A stretch of 64,000 nt of DNA from Blastococcus sp. VKM Ac-2987 (GCF_026967805.1 NZ_JAPVBG010000002.1:700248-764247); one strand, 5' to 3'. Counted from the first letter of the stretch, positions 7,390 to 16,863 are shown. The notes: generated from the sequence alone by a model not told the origin. Program-made: numbers and translations.

Positions 7390-8496
7390 GTGCCGCCCGC
7401 GGTCGTCCTCGTCACCGGCGTGAGCCGGTGGCTGGGGGGTGCGCTGGCGGCCGAGCTCGCAGCGGACCCGCGCATCCGCCGGGTCATCGGCGTGGACACC
7501 GTCCCGCCGTCGCCGGCCATGCTCCGCCGGCTGGGTCGCACGGAGTTCGTGCGGGCCGACATCCGCAACCCGCTGATCGGCAAGGTCATCGCGGCGGCGT
7601 CGGTCGACACCGTCGTGCACATGAACATCAGCTCCACGCCCGCCGGCTCCGGCGGGCGGGTGCCGATGAAGGAGCTCAACGTCATCGGCACGATGCAGCT
7701 CCTGGCCGCCTGCCAGCGCACGCCGTCGGTGCGCCGGTTCGTGCTGAAGTCCACCAGCGCCGTGTACGGCGCCTCCTCGCGCGACCCCGCGGTCTTCACC
7801 GAGGCCATGCAGGCCCGGCAGGTCCCCTCGGGGGGCTTCGCCAAGGACAGCGTGGACATCGAGGGCTACGTGCGCTCCTTCGCCCGTCGCCGTCCCGAGG
7901 TCGACGTCGCGGTGCTGCGCTTCACCAACTTCATCGGCCCGCGGATCGACTCGCTGCTGACCGGCTTCCTCCGCATGCCCGTCGTCCCGACGGCGCTGGG
8001 CTACGACGCCCGCGTGCAGCTGCTGCACGAGGACGACGCCCTGGCCGTGCTCACCCGGGCCAGCACCGGCGACTTCGTCGGCACCGTCAACGTGGGCGGT
8101 CAGGGCACCCTGCTGCTCTCGCAGGCCATCCGCAGGCTCGGCCGGATCCAGCTGCCGCTGCCCTCGCCGACGCTGGGCTCGGTCGGCCGGGTCTCCCGTC
8201 GCTTCGGCTTCGTGGACTACTCGCCCGAGCAGATGCGCTTCCTGAACTTCGGCCGGGTCGTGGACACCACCGTCCTGCGCACCGAGTTCGGCTACACACC
8301 CCGCTACTCCACGGAGGCCGCCCTGGCCGACTACGCCCGCACCGTCCCCCCCGTCCTCGACCCGGGCGCCGTCCGCACCGTCGCCGGTGGGCTGCGCTCG
8401 GTGCTCGGCCGGGTCGGGGACACGGCGAACGCCGTGGAGCAGCGGCTGCGACCGACTCCTCCGCCGCCCGGCCTGCGGGCGGTGCGCGATGCCTGA
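7390..8496 (+). CDS. NAD-dependent epimerase/dehydratase family (extended SDR) protein, Rv0501-like
   Basis: A 368-residue extended short-chain dehydrogenase-type protein. The nucleotide-binding motif near the N-terminus is VLVTGVSRWLGGALA (residues 6-20), a variant of GxxGxxG. STSAVYGAS and RFTNFIGPRID are epimerase-family landmarks. The canonical YxxxK catalytic pair is not evident: the expected position reads DIEGYVRSF, with no Lys four residues after the Tyr. Annotated galE2 in mycobacteria by position, but the sugar epimerase activity is doubtful. GTG start, 10 nt after bS22. It overlaps the acyltransferase by 8 nt. Confidence 0.84.
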   Translation: MPPAVVLVTGVSRWLGGALAAELAADPRIRRVIGVDTVPPSPAMLRRLGRTEFVRADIRNPLIGKVIAAASVDTVVHMNISSTPAGSGGRVPMKELNVIGTMQLLAACQRTPSVRRFVLKSTSAVYGASSRDPAVFTEAMQARQVPSGGFAKDSVDIEGYVRSFARRRPEVDVAVLRFTNFIGPRIDSLLTGFLRMPVVPTALGYDARVQLLHEDDALAVLTRASTGDFVGTVNVGGQGTLLLSQAIRRLGRIQLPLPSPTLGSVGRVSRRFGFVDYSPEQMRFLNFGRVVDTTVLRTEFGYTPRYSTEAALADYARTVPPVLDPGAVRTVAGGLRSVLGRVGDTANAVEQRLRPTPPPPGLRAVRDA

Positions 8497-9400
8497 GGCC
8501 CGCGTGATCCCGCTGCGCCCCGACGACGACGAGCCCTTCGTCCCCGCGGCCCCGCAGCCGGGCTGGGAGGAGCAGCTCACCGGCGGGGTGGAGTTCCTGC
8601 AGCGCCGGCTGACCGGCGACTACCGGACCGACGAGTTCGGCTTCGACCCCGACCTGGCCGACCACGTCCTGCTGCCCGCGCTGCGGCCGCTGTTCCACAA
8701 GTGGTTCCGCGTGGAGACCGTCGGGCTGGAGAACGTGCCGGCCGACAGCGGCGCCCTCGTGGTGGCCAACCACTCCGGCACGCTGCCCATCGACGCGCTC
8801 ATGACCACCGTCGCGCTGCACGACGAGCACCCGGCCGCCCGCCGGTTCCGCCTGCTCGGCGCGGACCTGGTGTTCGACATCCCGGTGGTCGGGGCCATGG
8901 CGCGCAAGCTCGGCGCCACGCTGGCCTGCAACGAGGACGCCGAGCGGCTGCTCACCGAGGGCGAGCTGGTGGGTGTCTTCCCCGAGGGGTTCAAAGGCAT
9001 CGGGAAGCCGTTCCGCGAGCGCTACACGCTCCAGCGCTTCGGCCGCGGCGGCTTCGTGTCGGCGGCCCTGCGCACCGGGGCACCGATCATCCCGTGCGCG
9101 ATCGTGGGCGCCGAGGAGATCTACCCGATGGTCGGCAACGCGAAGACCGCCGCCCGGCTGCTGGGGCTGCCGTACTTCCCGATCACGCCGACGTTCCCGC
9201 TGCTGGGCCCGCTGGGCCTCGTGCCGCTGCCGTCGAAGTGGCTCATCGCCTTCGGGGAGCCGATCGAGACCGCCTCCTACGGCCCGGCCGCGGCAGAGGA
9301 CCCGATGCTGGTCTTCAACCTCACCGATCAGGTGCGGGAGACCATCCAGCACTCGCTCTACCAGCTGCTGCTGCGCCGGAAGAGCGTCTTCGGCGCCTGA
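8489..9400 (+). CDS. PlsC-type 1-acylglycerol-3-phosphate acyltransferase family protein (Rv0502-like)
   Basis: A 303-residue protein with a PlsC acyltransferase core. The HX4D motif is NHSGTLPID (residues 94-102) and the acceptor-binding motif is [10 protein letters not shown], followed by [25 protein letters not shown], split here as two conserved blocks. Likely attaches acyl chains to a glycerolipid or related acceptor at the membrane face. The ATG start at 8489 lies within the end of the SDR gene, an 8-nt overlap implying coupling. Its last 43 bp overlap the convergent phosphatase gene. Confidence 0.88.
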   Translation: MPEARVIPLRPDDDEPFVPAAPQPGWEEQLTGGVEFLQRRLTGDYRTDEFGFDPDLADHVLLPALRPLFHKWFRVETVGLENVPADSGALVVANHSGTLPIDALMTTVALHDEHPAARRFRLLGADLVFDIPVVGAMARKLGATLACNEDAERLLTEGELVGVFPEGFKGIGKPFRERYTLQRFGRGGFVSAALRTGAPIIPCAIVGAEEIYPMVGNAKTAARLLGLPYFPITPTFPLLGPLGLVPLPSKWLIAFGEPIETASYGPAAAEDPMLVFNLTDQVRETIQHSLYQLLLRRKSVFGA

Positions 9401-10401
9401 AGCGCCTGCGTCTGGAAGGCGTGGAAGGCCTGGAGCGCCTGCAGCGCCGTGCGGGGCCGGACGGTCGGGGCCTCCGGCTCGGCGGCCCACCAGGGCAGCT
9501 TGTTGCGCCGGCGCAGCGCGAGCGCGCCGCCCACCAGGCCGCCCGAGACGGCGGCCGCGGCGACCGTGGGGACGCCGATCTTCGCCGCCTTCCGGCCGGT
9601 GCGGTAGTCGCGGATGGTCCACCCGCGGGCGCGGGCGACGGCGCGCAGCTCGGTGTCGGGGTTCACCGCCACCGCCGTCCCGGTCAGGGACAGCATCGGG
9701 AGGTCGTTGGCCGAGTCGCTGTAGGCGGTGCACCGGGACAGGTCCAGCCCCTCCCGTTCCGCCAGCGCCAGGACCGCCTCGGCCTTCGCCGGGCCGTGCA
9801 TCAGCTCGCCGACCAGCCGGCCGGTGTAGCGGCCGTCGACGATCTCCGAGACGGTGCCCAGGGCGCCGGTCAGGCCCAGCCGCTGGGCGATGATCGATGC
9901 CAGCTCGATCGGCGTGGCCGTCACCAGCCACACCCGCTGCCCGGCGTCGAGGTGCTGCTGGGCGAGGCTCCGGGTACCCGACCAGATCCGGTCGGCCATC
10001 AGCTCGTCGTAGATCTCCTCGCCCGCCTGCTGGATCTCGGAGACCTCGCGACCGGCGACGAAGGCCAGCGCGTTCTCGCGGATGGTGAGCATGTCGTCGG
10101 CGCTCTCGTTGCCGGCGATGCGGAACTTGGCCTGCTGCCAGACGAACCGGGTGAGATCGCGGCTGGAGAAGTACTTCCGGGCCGCCAGGCCGCGGGCGAA
10201 CCAGAACAGCGACGCGCCCATCATCATCGTGTTGTCGACGTCGAAGAACGCCGCCCCGGTGAGGTCGGGCTCGGCGGCCGAGGGGGCGGCGACCGCCGCG
10301 GCCGCCGCCGACGCCGCGCCGGCGACGTGCGCGCGGGTCTCCTCGGGGGACCGCTCCGTGGGCTGCGCGGCACGGCGTCCGCGTACCGGCAGTCGCGGCA
10401 C
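9358..10401 (-). CDS. HAD-superfamily IB phosphatase (SerB1-like, Rv0505c)
   Basis: A 347-residue HAD-IB hydrolase. Motif I is [11 protein letters not shown] (Asp54 and Asp56), motif II is VTATP, and motif III/IV is [12 protein letters not shown]. Residues 1-45 are an Ala/Pro-rich extension. A hydrophobic segment of about 20 residues after the catalytic domain ([15 protein letters not shown]) could anchor it in the membrane, and the tail has Ala-Leu-Gln/Phe repeats. GTG start at 10401 with GGGAGG 5 nt upstream. Related proteins are labelled phosphoserine phosphatase, but the substrate is uncertain. The 3' end overlaps the convergent acyltransferase by 43 bp. Confidence 0.86.
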   Translation of the reverse strand: MPRLPVRGRRAAQPTERSPEETRAHVAGAASAAAAAVAAPSAAEPDLTGAAFFDVDNTMMMGASLFWFARGLAARKYFSSRDLTRFVWQQAKFRIAGNESADDMLTIRENALAFVAGREVSEIQQAGEEIYDELMADRIWSGTRSLAQQHLDAGQRVWLVTATPIELASIIAQRLGLTGALGTVSEIVDGRYTGRLVGELMHGPAKAEAVLALAEREGLDLSRCTAYSDSANDLPMLSLTGTAVAVNPDTELRAVARARGWTIRDYRTGRKAAKIGVPTVAAAAVSGGLVGGALALRRRNKLPWWAAEPEAPTVRPRTALQALQAFHAFQTQALQAPKTLFRRSSSW

Positions 10402-10502
10402 GGCGACCTCCCTGACTCGGTGCGTCTCGATCCGCCGGGGACGAGCGGGCTGCTGCCCCGGCCCCGACCCTAGCCGGATCGGTGGGCGCGTCCAGACCGC
10501 GG

Positions 10503-11678
10503 TCAGCAGTCCCCGATCGCGGCCGGCGGCGGCAGGCAGACGCGGCCCGGCCCCGGCAGCGGGACGGCCACGACCGGGGGCGGCGGCGTCCCGGTCGCCC
10601 CGGCGCCGCCGGGCAGCCGCAGGGTGGGCAGCGGCGGCAGGAGGCCGCCGTCCTGCCGCGGGACCGGGACCTCCGTCGGGACGGAGCCCGGTCCGGGCAC
10701 CCGTGCGGTTCCGGGAGGAGTGCTCGGCGGGGTGCCGACGGGTGCCGATGACGGCGCGGGGACAGCCGGGCTCGCCGGGTCGGCCGGCCCCGCCGACGGC
10801 GGGAGGCCCGGCCCGGCGTCCGTGACGACATCCGTGCCGGGCCGTGCAGGTGCCTCGGCCACCTCGGCCGGGGAGTCCGCCGGGCAGCGACCGGGGACCG
10901 GGCCCAGGGCGTCGTCCCCGGCCGTGGCGAGGCCGGTCGCGCACCCCAGGGCGGCCTGCAGGCCCTCGGCGCGGACGGTCAGCGCCCCAAGCAGGTCGGC
11001 CGACCGCCCGAAGGCGAGCTCGGCGCCCGCCGGGACCGCCGCCTCCAGGGCGGTCAGGCCGGCGGACTGCTCGGCGGTCCACCCGGCGAGCGCCTCCAGT
11101 GGCCCGGTGTCCTGCGTGCCGACCGCCCGCCGGGTGAGCCAGGCGGCCCCCTCGGTGGTGTGCCGGTCCATCGTGGCGAGCGTGCGCACGACCAGCGTCG
11201 CGTCCCCCTCGCCGGTGATCAGCCCGAGCTCCTCGAGCCGGGTGCCCGCCAGCTCCAGGAGGGTCTGGCCGCGGCTGTCGCCGGCCAGCGCGAGCTGGGT
11301 CTGCTCGGTGCCGCGTTTGAGGTCGTAGAGCGCGTCGCCCGGCTCCGCGCCGGCAGCTACGGCGACCAGCGCCGCCAGCCCCGTGGCCGCCACGGCCGTG
11401 CCGGCCAGCGCGGCGGTGATCCGCCCGCGCCAGCGCGACGGCGGCCGGTCGACGGCCTGCGCCGCGAGCAGCCGGTCGCGCAGCGTGCGCGGAGCCGGCT
11501 CGGGGGTGCGGACCGCGGCCATCGCGACCAGGCGGGCGCGTGCCCGTGCCCGGTACTGCGGGTCCGGGCCGGTGTCCAGGTGCGCCGAGAGCTGCTCGAG
11601 ACGGGCGACGAGCGCGGCCTCGGGCCCGGGTGCGGCCGGCGGGCCGGTCAGCGTCGAGCCGTCGTCGTGCCGGAGCAC
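10503..11678 (-). CDS. DUF5667 domain membrane protein, RsbN-like anti-sigma factor candidate
   Basis: A 391-residue protein with a cytosolic N-terminal part (1-87), one transmembrane helix (about 88-110, [20 protein letters not shown]), an external alpha-helical DUF5667 region (about 112-270: [20 protein letters not shown]) and a long Pro/Gly-rich tail. The GTG start at 11678 has GGGAGG 6 nt before it; the open frame extends 49 codons further without support. It follows a BldN-type sigma gene by 100 nt on the same strand, as rsbN follows bldN in Streptomyces. The anti-sigma role is inferred from this context. Confidence 0.8.
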   Translation of the reverse strand: MLRHDDGSTLTGPPAAPGPEAALVARLEQLSAHLDTGPDPQYRARARARLVAMAAVRTPEPAPRTLRDRLLAAQAVDRPPSRWRGRITAALAGTAVAATGLAALVAVAAGAEPGDALYDLKRGTEQTQLALAGDSRGQTLLELAGTRLEELGLITGEGDATLVVRTLATMDRHTTEGAAWLTRRAVGTQDTGPLEALAGWTAEQSAGLTALEAAVPAGAELAFGRSADLLGALTVRAEGLQAALGCATGLATAGDDALGPVPGRCPADSPAEVAEAPARPGTDVVTDAGPGLPPSAGPADPASPAVPAPSSAPVGTPPSTPPGTARVPGPGSVPTEVPVPRQDGGLLPPLPTLRLPGGAGATGTPPPPVVAVPLPGPGRVCLPPPAAIGDC

Positions 11679-11778
11679 CTGCCACCTCCCGTCGTCGTCC
11701 CGCTCGTGCCGGGAGCGCGCTGCGACGTGCCCAACGACGGGACGGCCCGGCCGGTTACGCGGGCCCGGCGCGCCCGGG

Positions 11779-12546
11779 TCACCGGAGGCCCTCGGGGAGC
11801 AGGCCCGCCAGCCGCCGGACCGCACGGTGCTGGAGCGCTTTGACGGCGCCGTCCTTCTTGCCCATGATCTCGGCGGTCTCGGACACGGACAGGCCGTGCA
11901 GGAAGCGCAGCACGATGCACTCCTGCTGCTCGCTGCTCAGCCGCCGGACGCAGGCGAGCAGTTGCTCGTTGGTGAGGTGCTGGAGCACCGCGTCCTCGGG
12001 GCCGTCGGTGGCCCGGTCGGCGTCGCGCATGTCCGCGGTCGCGACCTCCAGCCGGAACCGGCTGCTCTTCACCTGGTCCCGGATGATGTTGCGGGCGATC
12101 GTGACCAGCCAGGCGCCCACGTCGCGGCCCTGGAAGGACAGCGAGTCGATCCGCCGCAGCGCCCGCACGAAGGTCTCGCTCGTGACGTCCTCGGCCGTGG
12201 CCCGGTCGCCGACGCGGTGGTAGGCGTAGCGGTGCACCAGTGGCACGTAGTGGTCGTAGAGGCGGCCGAACGCCTCGGCGTCCCCGCCCTGGGCCCGGTG
12301 GACCAGCGCCCAGACGTCGACGTCCCCGGCCGCGGTGGCACCGGCTCGGGCCGCGAGCTCCGCGACCACCTCGGGAGGAAGCGCGGCGGTCCCCTCCGGC
12401 CGGCCCCCCGGCGCGTCGCCGACCGGCGCGCGGGTGGGCGGGGGCAGCGCCACGGAGCTCGCCCGGGAGAAGGGGGTCGGGAGCGGGCCGGGCCCGGGGC
12501 AGGCGGCCGCGCCGGCAGGGCGCCCGGCGTCCAGCGGGTGCGGCAT
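11779..12546 (-). CDS. bldN: ECF RNA polymerase sigma factor, BldN-like
   Basis: A 255-residue protein. Residues 1-85 form a Pro/Ala-rich extension comparable in place to the removed pro-sequence of Streptomyces BldN. Sigma region 2 contains AEAFGRLYDHYVPLVHRYAY and ATAEDVTSETFVRALRRI, and region 4 contains LSSEQQECIVLRFLHGLSV then AEIMGKKDGAVKALQHRAV, very close to BldN. ATG 12546 was chosen; a GGAGG 12 nt upstream is rather far, so the exact start is uncertain. The next gene is the RsbN-like protein. It is divergent from the acyl-CoA synthetase across about 200 bp. Confidence 0.88.
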   Translation of the reverse strand: MPHPLDAGRPAGAAACPGPGPLPTPFSRASSVALPPPTRAPVGDAPGGRPEGTAALPPEVVAELAARAGATAAGDVDVWALVHRAQGGDAEAFGRLYDHYVPLVHRYAYHRVGDRATAEDVTSETFVRALRRIDSLSFQGRDVGAWLVTIARNIIRDQVKSSRFRLEVATADMRDADRATDGPEDAVLQHLTNEQLLACVRRLSSEQQECIVLRFLHGLSVSETAEIMGKKDGAVKALQHRAVRRLAGLLPEGLR

Positions 12547-12747
12547 GCGGGCGATCGACCTCCTCGTCGGCCCGCTGTGCCTGGACCGTCCTCGAACACC
12601 CGCGCACGCCAGAAGGGCGCGCGGCGGGCTGCGGCGCGGGGCCCATGGTGACAACATCGGCCCAGCTCGTCCACGGCAGCCTGCCCGCAAGCATCCACGA
12701 GCGCGCGGCGGCGCCCGGCTGCGCCGCACCGACGACAGGAGATGTCA

Positions 12748-14382
12748 GTGTCCGAGGCAGGCACCTCGCTGGCCGCGCTGGTCCGCGCGGCCGCGCAGCG
12801 CGACCCCGGGGCTCCGGCGGTGGTGGCCGGCGACCGGCGGCTCACCTGGGGCGAGCTCGACGTGGCGGTGGACCGGGCCGCGGCCGGGTACGCCGACCGC
12901 GGGCTGTCCCCCGGCGAGCGGGTCGCCGTCCAGCTGCCCAACGGGCTGGACTGGCTGCGGGCGGTGCTCGGCGCGCTCCGGGCGGGGCTGGTCGTCGTCC
13001 CGGTGAACACCGCCTACACCGATCCCGAGCTCGAGCACGTCCTCACCGACTCCGGCTCCTCGCTGCTCGTGGTCGCCGCCGACCGCGACCCGCTGGCCGG
13101 CGTGCCGGTCTGCCCCGGGCCGCCCGAGGGCGACGGGCCGGCGACGGGCGTCGCCGACGACCCCGAGGCGCTGGCCTTCCTCTGCTACACCAGCGGAACG
13201 ACCGGCCGCCCGCGCGGTGCGATGCTCACCTCCGGCGCGCTGCGCGCCAACCAGGAGCAGTGCCTGGCCATGGCCTCGCCGCCGGTCCGGGCCGACGACC
13301 GGGTGCTGCTGGTGCTCCCGCTGTTCCACGTCTACGGCCTCAACGCGGGCTTCGGCCTGGTCGCCGCGACCGGGGCGTGCGCCGTGCTGCTGGAGACCTT
13401 CGACCCGCGCGGGTCCCTGGCGGTCATGGCCGAGGAGCAGGTCACGACCGTGCCGGGCGCCCCGCCGATGTACCAGGCGTGGCTCGCCGCGGCCGACGCC
13501 GGCAACCTCGAGGACCCCGCCCACCCCGACGCCGAGCTGCGGCGGGGCTTCGCCGCGGTCCGGATCGCCTCCGCCGGCGCCGCGCCGCTGCCCGAGGAGG
13601 TCTGGACGGCGATGCGCGACCGGGCCGCGGTCACCGTGTGGGAGGGGTACGGCCTGACCGAGGCGGCGCCCGTGGTGGCCAGCACCCTGGCCACCGGCCG
13701 GGCCAAGCCGGCCTGCATCGGTGGCCCCCTCCCGGGTCTGGAGCTGGCCCTGCGCGACACCGCCGCGAGCGGCGCGGACCCGACCGCCGCCGGCGGCGGC
13801 GACGAGGAGGCCGGGGGGACCGGCGGGACCCACGACGCCGACGACTCCGACGAGGGCCCCGGCGAGATCTGGGTGCGCGGCCCCAACCTCTTCTCCGGCT
13901 ACTGGCCCGACGGCGTCGACGGTCCCGACGCCGACGGCTGGCTGGGCACCGGGGACCTCGCCTACCGCGACGCCGACGGCGACCTGCACCTGGTCGACCG
14001 ACGCAGCGACCTGATCCTGGTCAGCGGCTTCAACGTCTACCCGGCCGAGGTGGAGCGGGTGCTCGACCAGCACCCGGCGGTCGTGGAGAGCGCGGTCATC
14101 GGCGTGCCCGACCCGCGCACGGGCGCGGCGGTCCGCGCCGTCGTCGTCCTGGCGCCGGGGGAGAGCCTCACGGTGGCGCAGCTCCAGGCGCACGCTTCGC
14201 AGTCCCTGGCCCGCTACAAGGTGCCCGGGTCGGTGCACTTCCTCCCGTCCCTGCCGCACTCCCTGACCGGCAAGGTCAGCCGGGCCCGGCTGCGGGAGCT
14301 CGGGCTCAGCGACGCCGACGAGGACGGGGCCGGTACCGACGCCGCGGTCAGCGCCGGCGCGGGGGAGCACACCGGTGGGTGA
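12748..14382 (+). CDS. AMP-binding acyl-CoA synthetase family protein
   Basis: A 544-residue adenylate-forming enzyme that activates a carboxylic acid with ATP and CoA. The P-loop is YTSGTTGRPRGAM (about 147-159). Others are YGLTEAAPV, GTGDLAY, the hinge SGFNVYPAEVERVL and the C-terminal catalytic Lys in LTGKVSR. An acidic Gly/Asp/Glu-rich insertion of about 35 residues precedes GEIWVRG. Start: AGGAG (12737-12741) abuts an ATG at 12742 but sits 6 nt from the in-frame GTG at 12748, so the GTG is preferred. The fatty or aromatic acid substrate is unknown. Confidence 0.86.
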   Translation: MSEAGTSLAALVRAAAQRDPGAPAVVAGDRRLTWGELDVAVDRAAAGYADRGLSPGERVAVQLPNGLDWLRAVLGALRAGLVVVPVNTAYTDPELEHVLTDSGSSLLVVAADRDPLAGVPVCPGPPEGDGPATGVADDPEALAFLCYTSGTTGRPRGAMLTSGALRANQEQCLAMASPPVRADDRVLLVLPLFHVYGLNAGFGLVAATGACAVLLETFDPRGSLAVMAEEQVTTVPGAPPMYQAWLAAADAGNLEDPAHPDAELRRGFAAVRIASAGAAPLPEEVWTAMRDRAAVTVWEGYGLTEAAPVVASTLATGRAKPACIGGPLPGLELALRDTAASGADPTAAGGGDEEAGGTGGTHDADDSDEGPGEIWVRGPNLFSGYWPDGVDGPDADGWLGTGDLAYRDADGDLHLVDRRSDLILVSGFNVYPAEVERVLDQHPAVVESAVIGVPDPRTGAAVRAVVVLAPGESLTVAQLQAHASQSLARYKVPGSVHFLPSLPHSLTGKVSRARLRELGLSDADEDGAGTDAAVSAGAGEHTGG

Positions 14383-14623
14383 GCAGCCGCGGCTGCAGCT
14401 GCTGGTGCGTGACGGCTGCCACCTCTGCCTCACCGCCGCCGAGCAGCTGGCGCCGATCGCCGCCCGGGCCGGGCTCGAGCCGCGGCAGGTCGACGTCGAC
14501 GGCGATCCGGAGCTGCAGGCCGAGTACGGCGACCGGGTGCCGGTGCTGCTGCTCGACGGGCGCGAGCACGCCTACTTCACGCTCGACGTCCCCCGCCTGC
14601 GGCGGGACCTCGGCCTGGACTGA
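14375..14623 (+). CDS. Glutaredoxin-family thioredoxin-fold protein (Rv0508-like)
   Basis: An 82-residue single-domain redox protein. The active-site motif is RDGCHLCLTAAEQL (Cys15 and Cys18). The cis-Pro is in DRVPVLLLDG. The length matches the small DUF836-type glutaredoxin-like family. GTG start, overlapping the end of the acyl-CoA synthetase by 8 nt. It lies directly upstream of the rex-hemA cluster, the same place as Rv0508 before hemA in mycobacteria. The electron partner is unknown. Confidence 0.85.
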   Translation: MGEQPRLQLLVRDGCHLCLTAAEQLAPIAARAGLEPRQVDVDGDPELQAEYGDRVPVLLLDGREHAYFTLDVPRLRRDLGLD

Positions 14624-14731
14624 GCAGCGGACCCCCCGTCCGGGTGGATCCACCGCGGCGGCTACGGTGGTCTCCGCCACACCTGGCGTCCGATCCGGCC
14701 AGGTCAGCGGGGCGGTGCCCGGCCGGCGACT

Positions 14732-14760
14732 TTGTTCCAGCGTTCACAAGCGGTTACCGT
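14732..14760 (+). promoter_or_regulatory. rex-hem promoter with overlapping Rex operator
   Basis: A -35 TTGTTC (14732-14737), a 17-nt spacer and a -10 TACCGT (14755-14760) form a normal promoter. The 18-bp sequence at 14732-14749 reads TTGTTCCAGCGTTCACAA. It keeps one perfect half-site and 11 of 14 specified positions of the Rex consensus TTGTGAA-N4-TTCACAA. It covers the -35 and most of the spacer, so bound Rex would block RNA polymerase. Rex autoregulation of rex-hemACD is established in Streptomyces coelicolor. Confidence 0.7.
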
Positions 14761-14763
14761 GGC

Positions 14764-14790
14764 GGACGCGAGCACGTGCTGCTCGCGTCC
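14764..14790 (+). other. Stem-loop in the rex 5' untranslated leader
   Basis: A perfect 10-bp inverted repeat, GGACGCGAGC (14764-14773) and GCTCGCGTCC (14781-14790), with a 7-nt loop. It lies at about +1 of the transcript predicted from the -10 at 14755-14760. It leaves about 65 nt of leader before the rex start. No T-run follows, so it is not a standard terminator; a 5' mRNA stability element is possible. Confidence 0.6.
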
Positions 14791-14854
14791 CGATGTCGTA
14801 GCCCCGCCCCCGGCGCCCGCCGGGCCCTCGGGTGCGACCGCTGTGGAGTGCCCC

Positions 14855-15514
14855 GTGATCCAGCCGCGGCCCCGGACCATCCCGGAGGCCACCGTCGCCC
14901 GCCTGGCCGTGTACCTACGGGTGCTGACCAGCTTCGCTGACGGCGGCCGGACCACCGTCTCCTCCGGCGAGCTCGCCTCCGCGGCCGGCGTCAACCCGGC
15001 GGGCCTGCGCAAGGACCTGTCCCACCTCGGGTCCTGCGGTGTGCGCGGGGTCGGTTACGAGGTGCGCGCGCTGCGCGAGCGGATCGCCCGGGTGCTGGGC
15101 GCCGAGCAGTCCCGCGCCTGCGTGCTGGTCGGCATCGGGAACCTCGGCACCGCGCTCGCGGACTACGCGGGCTTCGGCAGCCGGGGCTTCGAGATCGTCG
15201 GCCTCTTCGACGCCGCGCCCGACCGGGTCGGGCGGCGCATCGGGGGGCTGACCGTGCAGGACATCACCGACCTGGAGGCGACCGTGACGGCCACCCAGGC
15301 CTCCATCGGGGTCATCGCGACCCCGGCCGACGTCGCCCAGCAGGTCTGCGACCGGCTCTCCGCGGCCGGGGTGAGGAGCATCTTGAACTTCGCGCCCGTG
15401 ACGCTGTCGGCCCCGGCCGGTGTGGACGTCCGCCAGGTCGACCTCTCCGTCGAGCTGCAGGTGCTCGCCTTCCTCGGCCAGCAGCGCACGACCGTGGGGG
15501 AGGTGTCGGCGTGA
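14855..15514 (+). CDS. rex: Redox-sensing transcriptional repressor Rex
   Basis: A 219-residue DNA-binding NAD(H) sensor. The N-terminal winged helix (5-75) contains [16 protein letters not shown] and [21 protein letters not shown]. The Rossmann domain has [11 protein letters not shown] (91-101) and Asp119 for NAD ribose. The C-terminal domain-swap helix contains [12 protein letters not shown]. Rex represses respiratory genes when NADH/NAD is low. GTG 14855 has GGAG 6 nt upstream; the frame is open back to 14732, but that would span the operator. It overlaps hemA by 4 nt, forming the rex-hem operon known in Streptomyces. Confidence 0.94.
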   Translation: MIQPRPRTIPEATVARLAVYLRVLTSFADGGRTTVSSGELASAAGVNPAGLRKDLSHLGSCGVRGVGYEVRALRERIARVLGAEQSRACVLVGIGNLGTALADYAGFGSRGFEIVGLFDAAPDRVGRRIGGLTVQDITDLEATVTATQASIGVIATPADVAQQVCDRLSAAGVRSILNFAPVTLSAPAGVDVRQVDLSVELQVLAFLGQQRTTVGEVSA

Positions 15515-16863
15515 GCCTCCTCGCCGTGGGCGTGAGCCACCAGACCGCACCGGTCGCGCTGCTCGAGCAGTTCGCGATGGGTGGCGACGACCGGGTCAAG
15601 GCGCTGCACGAGCTGGTCGGCAGCGACCACGTCAGCGAGGCGCTGGTCCTCGCCACCTGCAACCGGGTCGAGGTCTTCGCCGAGGTCGAGCGGTTCCACG
15701 GCGGCGTCACCGACGTCAGCCGGGTGCTCGCCCGGCAGGCGGGGGCGACGGTGGAGGAGCTCTCCCCGTACGTCACCGTGCACTACGAGGACCAGGCGGT
15801 CGCCCACCTGTTCACGGTGGCCGCGGGGCTGGACTCCATGGTCGTGGGCGAGACCCAGGTGCTCGGCCAGCTGCGCGCGGCCTACGCGCTGGCCCGCGAG
15901 GAGGGGACCGTCGGTCGGGCGCTGCACCCGGTCGCGCAGCGCGCCCTCCGGGTGGGCAAGCGGGTGCACTCCGAGACCGGCATCGACCGGGCCGGCGCCT
16001 CGCTGGTGTCGGTCGCCCTGGACCGGGCCGAGGCCCGCATCGGGGACCTCGCCGGGCGTCCGGTGCTGGTGATCGGCGCCGGCTCGATGGGTGCGCTCGC
16101 CGCGACCACCCTGGCCCGCCGCGGCGCCGACGTCGTCGTCAGCAGCCGCACCGAGTCCTCCGCGCACCGGCTCGCCGAGACCGTCGGCGGGCGTCCCGCG
16201 CCGCTGGACCGGACGGCCGCCGAGCTGGCCGCCGCGGACGTGCTGCTCACCTGCACCGGCGCCACCGGGCTGGTCGTCACCACCGACGTCGTCGCCGCGG
16301 CGATGACCGGCCGCGGCGACCGGCCGCTCGTCGTCATCGACCTGGCGCTGCCGCGGGACGTCGACCCGGGCGTGGCCGCCCTCCCCGGGGTGCACGTCGT
16401 CGACCTCGCCCTGCTGCAGGGCGAGCGGCGCGACGGCGAGGACGGGCCCGGCCCGGTCGCCGCTCACGACATCACGACCGCGCGCGCCATGATCGAGGCC
16501 GAGGCCGCGCTGCTGCGCGCCGAGCGCCAGGCCGCCGAGGTCGGGCCGACGGTCTCCGCGCTGCGCACCCAGGCCGCCGAGGTCGTCGACGCCGAGCTGC
16601 TCCGGCTCGCGGGCCGGCTGCCCGACCTGGACGCGCGTGCCCGCGCCGAGATCGCCCGCACCGTGCGCCGCGTCGTCGACAAGCTGCTGCACGAGCCGAC
16701 CGTGCGGGTGAAGGAGCTGGCCGCCACCCCGGGCGGCACGGACTACGCGGGCGCCCTGCGGGCGCTGTTCGGGCTGGGCATCGACGCCGACGTCACCCCT
16801 GGCGCCGGCCGGCTGGCCGAGGCCGTCACCGTCGACCCCGACCGTCCGGGAGGCCCGGCATGA
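15511..16863 (+). CDS. hemA: Glutamyl-tRNA reductase
   Basis: A 450-residue enzyme of the C5 pathway reducing glutamyl-tRNA(Glu) to glutamate-1-semialdehyde with NADPH. Catalytic Cys50 is in ATCNRVEVF, and the substrate-site block is [15 protein letters not shown]. The NADPH domain has [14 protein letters not shown] (about 186-199) and a SSRT motif. A C-terminal dimerisation helix runs from about 325 to 420. GTG start coupled to rex (GTGA) and ATGA overlap to hemC. It is probably derepressed with rex when NADH accumulates. Confidence 0.97.
   Translation: MSLLAVGVSHQTAPVALLEQFAMGGDDRVKALHELVGSDHVSEALVLATCNRVEVFAEVERFHGGVTDVSRVLARQAGATVEELSPYVTVHYEDQAVAHLFTVAAGLDSMVVGETQVLGQLRAAYALAREEGTVGRALHPVAQRALRVGKRVHSETGIDRAGASLVSVALDRAEARIGDLAGRPVLVIGAGSMGALAATTLARRGADVVVSSRTESSAHRLAETVGGRPAPLDRTAAELAAADVLLTCTGATGLVVTTDVVAAAMTGRGDRPLVVIDLALPRDVDPGVAALPGVHVVDLALLQGERRDGEDGPGPVAAHDITTARAMIEAEAALLRAERQAAEVGPTVSALRTQAAEVVDAELLRLAGRLPDLDARARAEIARTVRRVVDKLLHEPTVRVKELAATPGGTDYAGALRALFGLGIDADVTPGAGRLAEAVTVDPDRPGGPA

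Noticed and set aside
14732-14854. Longer rex start at TTG 14732 or GTG 14843
   Set aside because: These codons lie in the operator, the 5' hairpin or too close to the Shine-Dalgarno. GTG 14855 has GGAG at the right distance and starts where Rex homology begins.
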